Shown one piece after another: positions 26,468-36,115 of a stretch of 64,000 bases of DNA. Under the pieces are notes generated by a model. It made no database searches. It saw only the letters and a list, made by a program, of their open reading frames with translations, and was not told the DNA's origin. The position numbers and the translations under genes are program-made. How positions within the stretch are numbered: the first letter of the stretch is position 1; each line of letters starts with the position of its first letter. Source of the stretch: Cupriavidus oxalaticus (GTDB lineage Bacteria; Pseudomonadota; Gammaproteobacteria; Burkholderiales; Burkholderiaceae); assembly GCF_004768545.1 (NCBI RefSeq), contig NZ_CP038640.1, positions 25,460-89,459 of the forward strand, read 5' to 3'.

Positions 26468-26690
26468 GATCTCATCGCCAGAAATGGCGATGCGAGATCC
26501 AGGGCAGGGCGGCCGCCATCGTCAGACCTGGCGATGGTCGACGCCGGCGCGCATCGTCGGATGTGGCGATGCGAGCTCGAGGTCGGTGGCCACCGCCGGC
26601 GACCTGGTGCCATCGTCGGCAATGGCGATGCTGCAGCTCGACGTGCGCGGCCTGGTCGTCTCGGCATCGTCGGATGCGGCGATGCTCGAG
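26468..26690. repeat. Array of five CATCGYC...GRCGATG dyads (parA-traC)
   Basis: Units at 26468-26499 (core CATCGCCAGAAATGGCGATG), 26516-26540, 26551-26579, 26610-26640 and 26662-26690. The last ends GATGCTCGAG and leads directly into the terminator at 26706-26728, the same arrangement as at 40843-40893 and at 8832-8874. Confidence 0.85.
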
Positions 26691-26705
26691 CGAGGCGAAA
26701 AAAAA

Positions 26706-26728
26706 CCGCCTCGGGGTGTCCGAGGCGG
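26706..26728 (-). terminator. Terminator downstream of traC
   Basis: The stem CCGCCTCGG/CCGAGGCGG with a 5-base loop is followed on the minus strand by a run of T (26697-26705). It would end the leftward tra transcript after traC. Confidence 0.8.
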
Positions 26729-26832
26729 CAAGTCTGCATGCGGTTCAGGGAGGAAGAAACCGCGCCGGCGATCAGGGAGGAAAACCGCGCGGCCTGATGT
26801 GCAGCTCGGCCACTTTAGCCGGATTTTTCGAC

Positions 26833-29800
26833 TTATCCGATGCGAGCGGCCCGCCGTGGGCGCTGCTCGATCTGCTGTTGCTTTTTCTCGACGTGCTTCT
26901 GCTCCTGGTGCTGCTGCTCGTCGCGCTGCACCTGGCTGATGGCCGCGCCGATCTGCCGCTTCACGCCCTCGATGCCCAGCTCGCTCTTGTGCGCCAAGTC
27001 GTTGAAGTCGGTGTGCTGCTTCATCGTGGACAGCGCCGCGATCTGCGCGCCGCTCAACATCGACGCCTTGAGCTTGGCCGCCTCGTCGCCGGCCAGCTCG
27101 ACCTTGCCGGCGGCGGCGTCGGCAAGGCGCTGCTCGGCGCGCAGGTGGGTCTTGAAGCTGTCGGGCGTGATGGCGGGCAAGTCGCGCGGGTAGGTGTTCT
27201 CGGCCGGCGCGAAGATCGGGAAGATCGCCTTGCCGCCCACGGCCTGGGCGGCCGCCTCGGCCTTCTCCCGGCCGGGGTTGTTGCCGTGGGTCATGACCAG
27301 GTGCCGGTCGTCGTCGCCGGCGATGATGATCGGCTTGTCCGGGAACTTGGCGTGCAGCGCCTTCGCCACGGCCTCAAGGTTGCCGCTGTCGAAGGCGGCG
27401 ACCGTGGCGTGGCCCACGGCCTCGGCCACCTGGGCCGCCGTGGCGTAGCCCTCCGAGATCACCAGCGCCGGCGCGGCCGCCAGGGCGTCCATGCCGCCGA
27501 CCGGGTGGAAGCATCCTTCCTTCTTCGAGTCCTTGGCGAACCGCTTAGTGCCGTCCTCCTGGATGTATTGCATCGTCCATTGCTTGCCCTCTGCGTCGAA
27601 GGCCGGGATGTAGGTCTTCTGGCCTTCGCGGTCGGTCATCACGCCGGCCTGCGCCTGGATGCCTTTGGCTTGCAGGTAGGGCGTCGGCTGCTCGATGGGC
27701 ACGAGGTCGGCCATCTGCCGACCGACGCGCTGCGCGGTGGCCTCCTGGGCCTTGTCCTGCTCGACGGCTCGCTGTGCCAGCTTCTCGGCCGCCTCGGCCT
27801 GGAGCTTGGCCTTCTCCTGGTCGCTCAAGGCGTAGCCCTTGCTCTTCCAGGTAATGTCCGTGCCGGTCTTGTTGTTGATGATCCGCCCGGCCGGGTGCCC
27901 GTCCAGGTGGCCCACGTAGAAGCCATCGAGCGCGCCCTTCTTGCCGCCCTCGACCGGCACGCGGTGCCGCTTGCCATCCATGATCGGGTGATCGCCCTGG
28001 GCGTTGCTGCCGGTGAACAGGCCGGCGCTGCGCATGGCCTCGGCGAACTCTTCCCTTGGCGTCATCGCTGGCCCTTGCTGGGCCTGCACGTTCTCGGGCT
28101 TCCAGCGTTCGAGCTTCGCCGCGTCGGCGCGCGGGCCGACATACCAGGACTTCGCGGCCTTGTCCCAAAGCGCGCCGGCGGCCTTGGCCGCGTTGCGCTG
28201 CTCGTAGGGCACGGCCAGGTACTGGCGGGCCTGCTGGGCCTGCTGCGCGGGCTTCTGCGCCTCGCCCTGGGCTTCGGGTGCCGGCTGGGCCGAACGCGGC
28301 TCTACGGCCGCTGTAGCGGCTCCCTGCGCCCATTTGGCGAAGGGAGCGGCATCGGTGCCCGGCGGCACGTACCAGGACTGTTGCTGCCGATCCCAACGCG
28401 CCCCGAGGCTCTTGGCCTCGTCCTTCTCCTTGTACGGCACGTTGATGTACTGCCGTTCGGGCTTCTCGGCCTGCGGCTGCGCCTGCTGCCGCTCGCGTTC
28501 CTGGCGCTCCAGCTCGGCCGCGCGGCGCTGCGCGTCGCTGTCGTTGAGCATGGCCGACGCCTCGGCGGTCTTGCGTGCCTCTTTAGCGGCTGAAATGTCC
28601 TCTTCGGTCGCGTTGGGGTCGCGCCGTACACGCTCTTCCTGCACGCGGGCCAGCTTGGCGGCGCGCTCGTGCTGGTTGTCGGTGCCCAGCGCATCGACCA
28701 GGTGCAGGCGCTCGGTCAGAGCCTCGGCCTGGCCCTCGGTGCGGGTGCCGGCGACGAAGGCAAAGGCGTCCTCGCCGAACTGCGCATCGGCCTTGCGCGC
28801 GTAGACCTGGAACGCCTGCGGCTCGATGCCGGCCTGGGCGGCATCGACGGTCTGGCCGTCCTGCTCGGCCACGCCGACGATGCGCAGCTCTCCGCTCCAG
28901 TCGGGCGGCAGCTCAACGCCAAGGTGTTGACGGGTCGCGTCGGCGAACGCCTGGCCGTCGATCTCGCCGGCGGCGAGCTGCCGGCGCGCGGCGGCGGCCT
29001 GCTCGATGCCCTGCACCGCGTCGGCAGGATGGGCGGCCAGCAGGGCGGCCGCCTGGTCGTTGGTCGGTGGGGTCATGTTCGCCTCCTGGTCTGCGACGGC
29101 CGCTTGCTGCTGGGTCAGCGCCGGCAGGGCCATCAACTGGTCGGGCGCGTAGTTGTTCAGCTCGTCCAGGCTGCGAACCTGGTGGGGTTCACCGTCCTGG
29201 TCGTGGAACGCAAAGATGCGCTGGCCGTCGCTCCACCTGGCTTCGGCGTCGATGCTCGACACGATCTGTTCGCCGTGCTGCTGGAGCTGCTGCGCGAGGT
29301 GGAGCTGTTCGGCCATGTTGGCGAACTCTTGCGCCAAGCCCTTGCGCTCCAGGTAGGCGTTGTCGGTGTCGGTGTGGCTCGGGTCGATGCCGAACACCGG
29401 CGACAGCCGGTCATGCGCGACCGCGTAGAACTGCTCGGGATCGGTGCCGGTGATGCTGCCCACGGTTTCGAGGCCACGGCTGCGCAAGGCGTCTTCCAGG
29501 GTGTCGCCCTGGAATGCCTGGTAGTGGCTGAAAGACACGTCCGGGTTGTCCAGGACTTCGGCAATGTCCACGGCCAGGGCCTGGGCCACGGCTTCGTCCT
29601 GGGCCTGGCTCTGCTGCTGGTCTTGCTCCTGAACCTGCTTCTGCTCGAAGGCCAGCACGTAGTCGTGAATCTTCTCGGCATCGGCGGCCGCGCGGAACAC
29701 CTCCAGCGGCTCGTCTTGCAGCGCCTTGATCCACGAACCCACATAGGCGGCGTGCTGGCCCGGATCGTGGCCGATGCCCAGCTCGTCGCCGACGATCATG

Positions 29801-31179
29801 GAAGCGATTTCGGCGCGCAGCTCTTCCTTGGCGTACCCCTCGCTCCCGAACGGGTGCGCCAGGTCGCGGTCAAGGCGCGAAGCGTGGCCCGTCCAGTGGC
29901 CCAGCTCGTGCAGCGCGGTCGCGTAGTAGCGGTCGGAGCTGGGGAACTGGCCGCGCTCCGGCAGGGTGATGCTGTCGGTCGAAGGGCGGTAGAACGCCCG
30001 ATCACCGGCGGCGTGGGTGATCGTCGCGCCCGAGGCTTTCAGGATGTGCTCGGCGCGCTCGACGGCGTTCCAAGTCTGTTCCTTCTTCGGCTGGAGCGGC
30101 GGCAGGCCGTCGATCTGCTCGCCGTTGAACACGGTCGCAAAGAACACGCGCGGCCGCTCCAGCATGACGGTTTCCTTGACCGGCTGGCCCTTCGCATCGA
30201 GGACGGGCCGGCCGCTGTCGTCCAGCTTGTCTTGCTCTTCGCTGAACTTCCAGTATTGAACCGGCGTGCCTTTCTCGCCCTTGCGAACCTGCGCGCCCAC
30301 GGCGGCGGCCTGCTTGTAGGTCATCCAGCGCGCATCGCTGCGGCCCTGGGCCATCAGGTGGATGGCGTTGATCCCTTTGTACCGCTTGCCGGTGGTCGGG
30401 TTCATCGGCAGGTAGGCGTTGGGTTCGCCCGGCTCCCACGGCTTTTGCCACGGTGCGGTGCCGGCCTTGAGCTGCTCGATCAGCTTTTCGGCCACGACTT
30501 CGTGAAACGGCTTCTTCGGCTCCATGTTCTCGTCCCTTCGGAATAGCTCGTTGAACTGAGGGAAGTTCTGCTGTGTCCGGGAACGGTCGCGCAGGCCCTG
30601 GGCGACCATGCACACGATGTTGTGCAGGTCGTCGGCCTGCATGGGCCGCACGCGGGCGATGCAGGTTTCCGTGAATGACTGTTGGCCGCGCTGCTGCACC
30701 TGGTCGGCGACCTGGTGCTGGCTCGGCTCGATGCCCTCGCAGTGCAGGGCAAACACTTCCTCGGCGCGCACGTCCAGGGACTGGCCGGCATAGCGCCGGT
30801 TCACGTCATCCCATAGCGGCTTGAGGGTGGGTTCGTTGCGGGCGGCCGCCAGGCCGTCCAGCAAGGCGCGCTTCTCGCCCGGCGCGAAGGTGTTGGCCCC
30901 GTAGTGGCCTAGCACCTCGTGCCGCAGCGTCATCAGTAGGTCGCCGGCGCTCTCGACGTTCTGCAAGGGCACGTCCACGCGGCCACGGTAGGCGCGGCCG
31001 GCGTGCAGCGTCTCCTTGGGCACGTAGCCGCCCTTCATGTCGGCCGGCACCTCGGCCGCTCGCGGCCCGTACAGCTCGGCCGCGTCCTCGCGGAACTTGT
31101 AGGCCAGCTCCAGCGCGCCGGGGTAGTCGCGGACGAAAGCCCGCGTCACCCCTTGCGCCTCGGCTTTCGTGATCGGCAT
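26833..31179 (-). CDS. traC: TraC DNA primase with ArdC-like domain
   Basis: A 1448-aa transfer primase, the long form known from IncP-1beta (RK2 TraC1 is about 1061 aa). An N-terminal zincin-like stretch precedes an ArdC domain from about Met219 (PFHEVVAEKLIEQLKAGTAPW), with a metalloprotease-like HELGHWTGH near 421-429. Two copies of the short repeat (K/A)SLGARWD..SWYVPPG and KAAGALWDKAAKSWYVGP lie near 935 and 1010. The Toprim primase core is C-terminal (LVISEGYATAAQ near 1240, IIIAGDDDRH near 1287). It makes primers on transferred single strands and is itself delivered to recipients. An internal start at 30525, preceded by GGGACGAG, could give a shorter TraC2. Confidence 0.94.
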   Translation of the reverse strand: MPITKAEAQGVTRAFVRDYPGALELAYKFREDAAELYGPRAAEVPADMKGGYVPKETLHAGRAYRGRVDVPLQNVESAGDLLMTLRHEVLGHYGANTFAPGEKRALLDGLAAARNEPTLKPLWDDVNRRYAGQSLDVRAEEVFALHCEGIEPSQHQVADQVQQRGQQSFTETCIARVRPMQADDLHNIVCMVAQGLRDRSRTQQNFPQFNELFRRDENMEPKKPFHEVVAEKLIEQLKAGTAPWQKPWEPGEPNAYLPMNPTTGKRYKGINAIHLMAQGRSDARWMTYKQAAAVGAQVRKGEKGTPVQYWKFSEEQDKLDDSGRPVLDAKGQPVKETVMLERPRVFFATVFNGEQIDGLPPLQPKKEQTWNAVERAEHILKASGATITHAAGDRAFYRPSTDSITLPERGQFPSSDRYYATALHELGHWTGHASRLDRDLAHPFGSEGYAKEELRAEIASMIVGDELGIGHDPGQHAAYVGSWIKALQDEPLEVFRAAADAEKIHDYVLAFEQKQVQEQDQQQSQAQDEAVAQALAVDIAEVLDNPDVSFSHYQAFQGDTLEDALRSRGLETVGSITGTDPEQFYAVAHDRLSPVFGIDPSHTDTDNAYLERKGLAQEFANMAEQLHLAQQLQQHGEQIVSSIDAEARWSDGQRIFAFHDQDGEPHQVRSLDELNNYAPDQLMALPALTQQQAAVADQEANMTPPTNDQAAALLAAHPADAVQGIEQAAAARRQLAAGEIDGQAFADATRQHLGVELPPDWSGELRIVGVAEQDGQTVDAAQAGIEPQAFQVYARKADAQFGEDAFAFVAGTRTEGQAEALTERLHLVDALGTDNQHERAAKLARVQEERVRRDPNATEEDISAAKEARKTAEASAMLNDSDAQRRAAELERQERERQQAQPQAEKPERQYINVPYKEKDEAKSLGARWDRQQQSWYVPPGTDAAPFAKWAQGAATAAVEPRSAQPAPEAQGEAQKPAQQAQQARQYLAVPYEQRNAAKAAGALWDKAAKSWYVGPRADAAKLERWKPENVQAQQGPAMTPREEFAEAMRSAGLFTGSNAQGDHPIMDGKRHRVPVEGGKKGALDGFYVGHLDGHPAGRIINNKTGTDITWKSKGYALSDQEKAKLQAEAAEKLAQRAVEQDKAQEATAQRVGRQMADLVPIEQPTPYLQAKGIQAQAGVMTDREGQKTYIPAFDAEGKQWTMQYIQEDGTKRFAKDSKKEGCFHPVGGMDALAAAPALVISEGYATAAQVAEAVGHATVAAFDSGNLEAVAKALHAKFPDKPIIIAGDDDRHLVMTHGNNPGREKAEAAAQAVGGKAIFPIFAPAENTYPRDLPAITPDSFKTHLRAEQRLADAAAGKVELAGDEAAKLKASMLSGAQIAALSTMKQHTDFNDLAHKSELGIEGVKRQIGAAISQVQRDEQQHQEQKHVEKKQQQIEQRPRRAARIG

Positions 31180-31182
31180 GGG

Positions 31183-31572
31183 TCAGCCCTCCGACGCCTT
31201 GCGCGCGGCGGCCTGGGCAACCGTCTCGCCGGGCCGCAGGTCGTACAGCTCGCGGGCGTTCGTGGTGGTGATGAACGGCGGGATGTCGGCGCTCGGGCCT
31301 TCGTCGTCCAGGAATGCCGGCTCCAGCGCGCCATCGACTTCCACCAGGTCGTCGCCGCTCGCGGCGGCGTCCTGCTCGGACAGCGCGTCCTCCACGAACG
31401 CGCCCACGCGCTCGGCTTCGTCGGGGTCGAACTCGACCTGGAAGCCGGGCGTCAGCGCGTCGGCCATCTTCTCGCGCACGGCCTCGCGGCCGGCGGCGTC
31501 GTCGTCAACCGGCGGCAGGACGGCCAGCGGCTCGTCGTGGGCGGCGGTGTTGGTGGTGGTTTGCTCGTTCAT
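31183..31572 (-). CDS. traD: TraD, small transfer protein
   Basis: A 129-aa acidic protein between traE and traC, spaced 21 and 3 bases. It is rich in Asp/Glu and lacks membrane helices. It is a known IncP tra gene with no assigned biochemical role; the assignment rests on position and similarity recalled from RK2/R751. Confidence 0.8.
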   Translation of the reverse strand: MNEQTTTNTAAHDEPLAVLPPVDDDAAGREAVREKMADALTPGFQVEFDPDEAERVGAFVEDALSEQDAAASGDDLVEVDGALEPAFLDDEGPSADIPPFITTTNARELYDLRPGETVAQAAARKASEG

Positions 31573-31593
31573 GGTCGATCTCCTTCGCTGTGG

Positions 31594-33657
31594 TCATTCG
31601 GATGCCGGGCCGTTGCGGCCCTTGCTGTAGTCGGGCCGACCCTTGAGGTCGGGGTAGGTCTGCTTGCATGTGGGGAAGTTGCTGCAACCCCACCAGAATT
31701 GCCCCTTCTTCTTGCTCGGCCGGCGCGACAAGCCGCTGCCGCAGGCCATGCACTTGTGAAGGGATGACACCGGCGCGGCTTCCTTGCCGCCGGCGATGGT
31801 CACGGCTCCGCTGTTGGCCTTCGCCACCTGGTCGCGGATGAACGTCTCTTGCTTCGTGATGAAGGCGTCCAGGGCGGCCGTGCCCTGCTCGACGCCTTTC
31901 AGCATCCGCTCGTAGAGCGCGGTCAGCACCGGGCTTTTCACAACCTCGGGCAGCGCGTCGATGACGCTGCGGCCGAGGGTCGTGCTGATGATCTGCTTGC
32001 CTTTGACGGCCAGGAACTCGCGCCGCTTCAACTCGGAAATGATCGACGCACGGGTGGCCGACGTGCCGATGCCGTCGCCCTCGCGCAGCATCTTCTTGTG
32101 CTCGGCATCGCTGACGAACTTGTGGATGTTCTCCATCGCGCGGATCAGCGTGCCCTCGGTAAAGCGCGCTGGCGGCTTCGTCTTGGCGTCCTTGCGGGTG
32201 GCGTCCGTGCAGGTCACGGCGTCGCCCTGGGCCATCGACGGCAGGGCCTGCGTGCCGCTGTCGTCGTCCTCGTCCTTCTCGCCTTCCTCGTCGGCCTGGC
32301 TGTACACGTCACGCCAGCCGTTGCGCGTGACTACCTTGCCGCTCGCGGCGAAGTTCTCGCCCGCGATCTCGACGCCCACGGTGGTCTGCATGTACTCGTG
32401 CAGCGGGTAGAACTGCGCCAGGTAGGCGCGCACGATCAGGTCGTAGATGTTGCGCTCGCGCTCGCTGAGGGCGGCCTTGCTGCCCTTCTGCATGGTCGGC
32501 ACGATGCCGTGGTGCGCGGTGATCTTCGAGTCGTCCCACGTCTTGGACTTGATACGCGGATCGGCACCATCGACCAGGCCGGCCAGTTCGGGGTTGACGT
32601 GCTTGATCGCCTCCAGCACGCGCGGCGCGTCGGCGTGCTGCGACTCCGGCAGGTAGGCGCAGTCGGTGCGCGGGTACGAGGTCAGCTTGTGCGTCTCGTA
32701 GAGCGCCTGGCAGGTGTTCAGCACGTCCTCGGCGCTGTAGCCGAACTTGGCCGAGGCCAGTGCCGTAATGTCGGACAGGGCGAAGGCCAGCGGCTGGTTC
32801 TGCTTCTTGGCCTCCTGTTTGTACGCGGCGATGGTGCCCGGCTGGCCCTTGACGGCGGCCACCAGGGCGTCGGCGACGGCGGTATCGACAAGGCGGCCTT
32901 CGCTGTCCAGACCGGCTTGATCCTCCTTCGCCTTCCATGCGGCGGCGAAGCTGCCGCCGGCGTGCTGCACCACCGCCCGGATGGTGTGGTACGGCACGGC
33001 CTTGAATGCCTCGATCTCGCGGTCGCGGGCGACCACGAGGGCCAGCGTCGGCGTCTGCACGCGGCCCACGGTCAGCAGGGCGCGCGAGCCGCCGCGCTGC
33101 GCGCGCAGCGTGTACGCGCGGCTGAGGTTCATGCCGATCAGCCAGTCGGCGCGCTGCCGCCCGCGTGCAGCGTCGGCCCAGCCTGCATAGGTGGTGTTCT
33201 CCTTCAACGCGGCCAGGCCGCGCTTGACGGAAACGGAGTCCTGCGCGCTCACCCAAAAGCGGCGCACCGGCTTGCTGTTGCGGAAGTGCTCCAGCACTTC
33301 GTCAACCAGCAACTGGCCTTCGCGGTCGGGGTCGCCGGCGTTGACGATCTCCTTGGCCTCCTTGAGCAGCTTGCCGATCACGGCGAGCTGCTTCTTCGCG
33401 TCGTCCTTGGGCTTGAGAATCCAGCTCTCGGGGATGATGGGCAGCTCATCGACGCGCCAGACCTTCTTGCCGGACTGGCCGCGCGGCACGTCATCGGGCG
33501 TGTACTCGTCGGGGTCGGCCTGTTCGAGCATGTGCCCGAAGCACCAGGTCACTTTGTCGGTGCCGCACTCGATGAAGCCGTCGCCCTTGCCGGTCGCGCC
33601 CAGCTCGCCGGCGATGGCCTTGGCGACGGACGGCTTTTCTGCGATGAAAAGGCGCAT
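31594..33657 (-). CDS. traE: TraE, topoisomerase III-like protein
   Basis: A 687-aa type IA topoisomerase. The N-terminal Toprim domain starts MRLFIAEKPSVAKAIAGELG and includes NAGDPDREGQLLVDEVL. The catalytic Tyr is in LTSYPRTDCAYLPES near residue 325. A C-terminal four-Cys zinc ribbon is visible (CMACGSGLSRRPS...WWGCSNFPTC). It may untangle strands during transfer; it is dispensable for RK2 transfer. Confidence 0.94.
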   Translation of the reverse strand: MRLFIAEKPSVAKAIAGELGATGKGDGFIECGTDKVTWCFGHMLEQADPDEYTPDDVPRGQSGKKVWRVDELPIIPESWILKPKDDAKKQLAVIGKLLKEAKEIVNAGDPDREGQLLVDEVLEHFRNSKPVRRFWVSAQDSVSVKRGLAALKENTTYAGWADAARGRQRADWLIGMNLSRAYTLRAQRGGSRALLTVGRVQTPTLALVVARDREIEAFKAVPYHTIRAVVQHAGGSFAAAWKAKEDQAGLDSEGRLVDTAVADALVAAVKGQPGTIAAYKQEAKKQNQPLAFALSDITALASAKFGYSAEDVLNTCQALYETHKLTSYPRTDCAYLPESQHADAPRVLEAIKHVNPELAGLVDGADPRIKSKTWDDSKITAHHGIVPTMQKGSKAALSERERNIYDLIVRAYLAQFYPLHEYMQTTVGVEIAGENFAASGKVVTRNGWRDVYSQADEEGEKDEDDDSGTQALPSMAQGDAVTCTDATRKDAKTKPPARFTEGTLIRAMENIHKFVSDAEHKKMLREGDGIGTSATRASIISELKRREFLAVKGKQIISTTLGRSVIDALPEVVKSPVLTALYERMLKGVEQGTAALDAFITKQETFIRDQVAKANSGAVTIAGGKEAAPVSSLHKCMACGSGLSRRPSKKKGQFWWGCSNFPTCKQTYPDLKGRPDYSKGRNGPASE

Positions 33658-33668
33658 GGTGTGTCTCC

Positions 33669-34205
33669 CTACCAGGTGATGACCGGACGGATCACGGTCT
33701 TGATTTGCGAACGATTGATCGGGCCGAAGTAGCGGCCGTCGAAGGATGTGGCGCTCACGTCCGACATAAGCAGCACCTCGGAATTGCCGAGCGTGTAGCT
33801 GTTGGACTGATAGCGCGGCAGCGGCCGACCGGCCTTGTCGGCCTTGATCGGCGCGCTGAGGGGCAGCAGCTCGCCGTTGACGCGCACGCCGTCATCGGCG
33901 ACGGCGACGGCATCGTCTTTAGCGGCTAAAACGCGCTTCATCATGTAGCCGTAGCCGCCCTGGCAGAAGCCGGCCCCGATGTAGCCCCTCTCCTTGGCGT
34001 CATCGAACACGCCGAGCTGCGGCGGGCAGAAGAGGACGTAGGCCCCCTTCTCCACCGGCGCGCTGCTCGTCCAGTACAGGCCGACCGGAATGCTCTTGGT
34101 GGTGTTCACGCGGGCACCGGCGGCATAGCCGCCGGCGGCCAGCAGCAGGGCGGCCACGCCCGCGATGACGACGCCTGCCGCGATGCGTTTCAGGATGCGG
34201 CTCAT
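33669..34205 (-). CDS. traF: TraF, pilin-processing/cyclising peptidase
   Basis: A 178-aa membrane-anchored protease of the signal peptidase I clan; start at 34205 overlaps the traG stop. One N-terminal membrane helix is followed by the catalytic residues Ser38 (TTKSIPVGLYW), Lys90 (YMMKRVLAAK) and Asp156 (TSFDGRYFGP), each one position after the RK2 TraF triad. It cleaves and cyclises TrbC pilin. A perfect KorB operator lies within the gene at 33918-33930. Confidence 0.94.
   Translation of the reverse strand: MSRILKRIAAGVVIAGVAALLLAAGGYAAGARVNTTKSIPVGLYWTSSAPVEKGAYVLFCPPQLGVFDDAKERGYIGAGFCQGGYGYMMKRVLAAKDDAVAVADDGVRVNGELLPLSAPIKADKAGRPLPRYQSNSYTLGNSEVLLMSDVSATSFDGRYFGPINRSQIKTVIRPVITW
33918..33930. 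promoter_or_regulatory. Intragenic KorB operator in traF
   Basis: A perfect TTTAGCGGCTAAA inside traF, encoding part of VLAAKDD. It is far from a promoter and probably serves KorB in partition or spreading. Confidence 0.85.
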
Positions 34206-36115
34206 ATCGTGATGCCCTCCCCTTCCGTCTCGGCCTGTGCGACGGCGCGCAGGCGGTCGCTGACCTTGGGCGCAGGGATCGCGGCGCGTGCCGAGAACAC
34301 TGGGTCTTTGAAGTACAGGGGTTGCTTGCCGTAGATCGCCGGGTAGCCCGCGACGTAGATCACCATGTCGCCGGCTTCTTCGATCTCGCCCTGGGCGTTC
34401 TTCTTTGGCCCCGGCATGCGCAGGCATTCGTCGGGCGTCAGCAAGGGCCGCTGCACTTCCTGGTAAGTGCGCGACACCTGGCCCAGCATCGCCGCCGTGC
34501 GGCGGCCGCTGGTCGTGATCTGCTCCTTCACCACGGTGGTCTGCCCGGTGAGGCGGGACAGGTGTTCGGCCGTCTCGACGCGGTTGGGCGGGTAGGCGTT
34601 CTGCACGTGGCAGTTCGACGTGATGCTTTCGTCGTGGCCGTAGCCCGTCTCGCGGCTCTTGAGCTGGTTAATGTCCTGGCAGATGAGGTAGCACTTGATG
34701 CCGTAGCCGGCCACGAAGGCCAGCGACTCTTGCATGATCTCCAGCTTCCCGAGGCTCGGGAACTCGTCCAGCATCATCAAGAGCCGGTGCTTGTAGTGCG
34801 CCACCGGCCGGCCGCCCTCGAAGTCCATCTTGTCGGCCAGCAGGCGCACGATCATGTTCACCATGACGCGCACCAGCGGCCGCAGGCGGGCCTTATCGTT
34901 GGGCTGGGTGACAATGTAGAGGCTTACCGGGTCGTCCTCGTGCATCAACTGCTTGATGCGGAAGTCCGACCGGCTGACGTTGCGGGCCACCACGGGGTCG
35001 CGGTACAGGGCCAGGTACGACTTGGCCGTGGACAGCACCGATCCGGCTTCTTCCTCGGGCCGATCCATCATGTCGCGGGCCGCCGAGCCGATGGCGTGAT
35101 GGTTCTGGCCGTCTACGTGCCCGTAGGTCGCCATTTCCATCCAAAGCTCGCCAATGTCCCGGTTCGGGTCGGCCAGCATCGCATCGACGGACGGCAGCGT
35201 GGCGGTGCCGCCATCGTCCTTGGCCTTGTACAGCGCGTGCAGGATCACGCCGACCAGGAGCGCGAAGGCGGTCTTCTGCCAGTGCGAGTCCAGGCCCTTG
35301 CCGTCCGGGTCAACGATCAGCGTGGCAAGGTTCTGCACGTCACCCACCTCGTATTCGGTGCCGAGGCGGATTTCGTCCAGCGGATTCCAGCAGACGCCGC
35401 CCGAGGTGCTGGCCGGCTCGAAGCGCAGCACCTTGTTCTTGGCGTGCTTCTGCCGCCAGCCGGCGGTCAAGGCCCACAACTCGCCCTTCAAGTCGGTGAT
35501 GACGCTGCTCGCGCCCCACGACAGCAGCGTGGGCACCACCAGGCCGACGCCCTTGCCCGAGCGCGTGGGCGCGTAGGTCAGCACGTGCTCGGGGCCGCTG
35601 TGCCGCAGGTAGAAGAAATTGCCGTCCTTGTCCTGCCAGCCGCCCACGTACACGCCGGTAGCCGTGGGTGCGGCCTTGCCGGTGACGATCTCCAGGACGT
35701 TGCGCTCGCGTGGCAGCAGGCCGGCCGCCTGAATGTCCTTCTTCTCGGCCCAGCGGGCCGAGCCGTGCAGGTACTCGTTCGCCTTCGAGCTGTTGGACGT
35801 GACGACCTTCGCCACGGCCACGCCCAGCAGGCCCACGGTCGAAACCAGCATCCCCATGCTGCCGGCCTTCATGATCTCGTCCGGGTACTGGCTGTACCAC
35901 TTGTACGTCCAGTGCAGGATCGACCAGGGCGCGTACACGTGGCCCACGTTGGGGCCGAGGGTCGCGTGATAGGCGAACGTGTGGGCGAAGAACTGCGTCG
36001 CGGCCTGGAGGCCGCCGACCATCGAGGCCGCGCCCAGCACCGGCAGCAGCTTGCTCGGCTTCGGTTTGGCGGTTCGGACTTGCGGCCCTACCGCGTTGTT
36101 CATCTTGATCTTCAT
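34202..36115 (-). CDS. traG: TraG, coupling protein (VirD4 type)
   Basis: A 637-aa type IV coupling protein. N-terminal membrane helices precede Walker A APTRSGKGVGLVVP near residue 183-196 and Walker B LLMMLDEFPSLG near 443-454. It links the TraI relaxosome to the Trb channel at the inner membrane. It overlaps traI and traF by four bases each. Full family length. Confidence 0.95.
   Translation of the reverse strand: MKIKMNNAVGPQVRTAKPKPSKLLPVLGAASMVGGLQAATQFFAHTFAYHATLGPNVGHVYAPWSILHWTYKWYSQYPDEIMKAGSMGMLVSTVGLLGVAVAKVVTSNSSKANEYLHGSARWAEKKDIQAAGLLPRERNVLEIVTGKAAPTATGVYVGGWQDKDGNFFYLRHSGPEHVLTYAPTRSGKGVGLVVPTLLSWGASSVITDLKGELWALTAGWRQKHAKNKVLRFEPASTSGGVCWNPLDEIRLGTEYEVGDVQNLATLIVDPDGKGLDSHWQKTAFALLVGVILHALYKAKDDGGTATLPSVDAMLADPNRDIGELWMEMATYGHVDGQNHHAIGSAARDMMDRPEEEAGSVLSTAKSYLALYRDPVVARNVSRSDFRIKQLMHEDDPVSLYIVTQPNDKARLRPLVRVMVNMIVRLLADKMDFEGGRPVAHYKHRLLMMLDEFPSLGKLEIMQESLAFVAGYGIKCYLICQDINQLKSRETGYGHDESITSNCHVQNAYPPNRVETAEHLSRLTGQTTVVKEQITTSGRRTAAMLGQVSRTYQEVQRPLLTPDECLRMPGPKKNAQGEIEEAGDMVIYVAGYPAIYGKQPLYFKDPVFSARAAIPAPKVSDRLRAVAQAETEGEGITI

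Larger units (their letters stand above)
26345..26832. other. parA-traC interval: probable res region, five dyad repeats and a terminator
   Basis: This 488-base stretch holds no gene. Next to parA is an AT-richer segment (GGGTATACGCAAAGTGTCC, from 26363) likely to be the parA promoter/res site. Five dyad repeats follow at 26468-26690, then a hairpin terminator. In many IncP-1beta plasmids this interval is a transposon insertion spot; here no transposon is seen. Confidence 0.65.

Noticed and set aside
26362..28593. A 743-codon plus-strand frame opposite traC
   Set aside because: It lies antisense to TraC, is Leu/Gly/Arg-rich and has no recognisable motif or good start.
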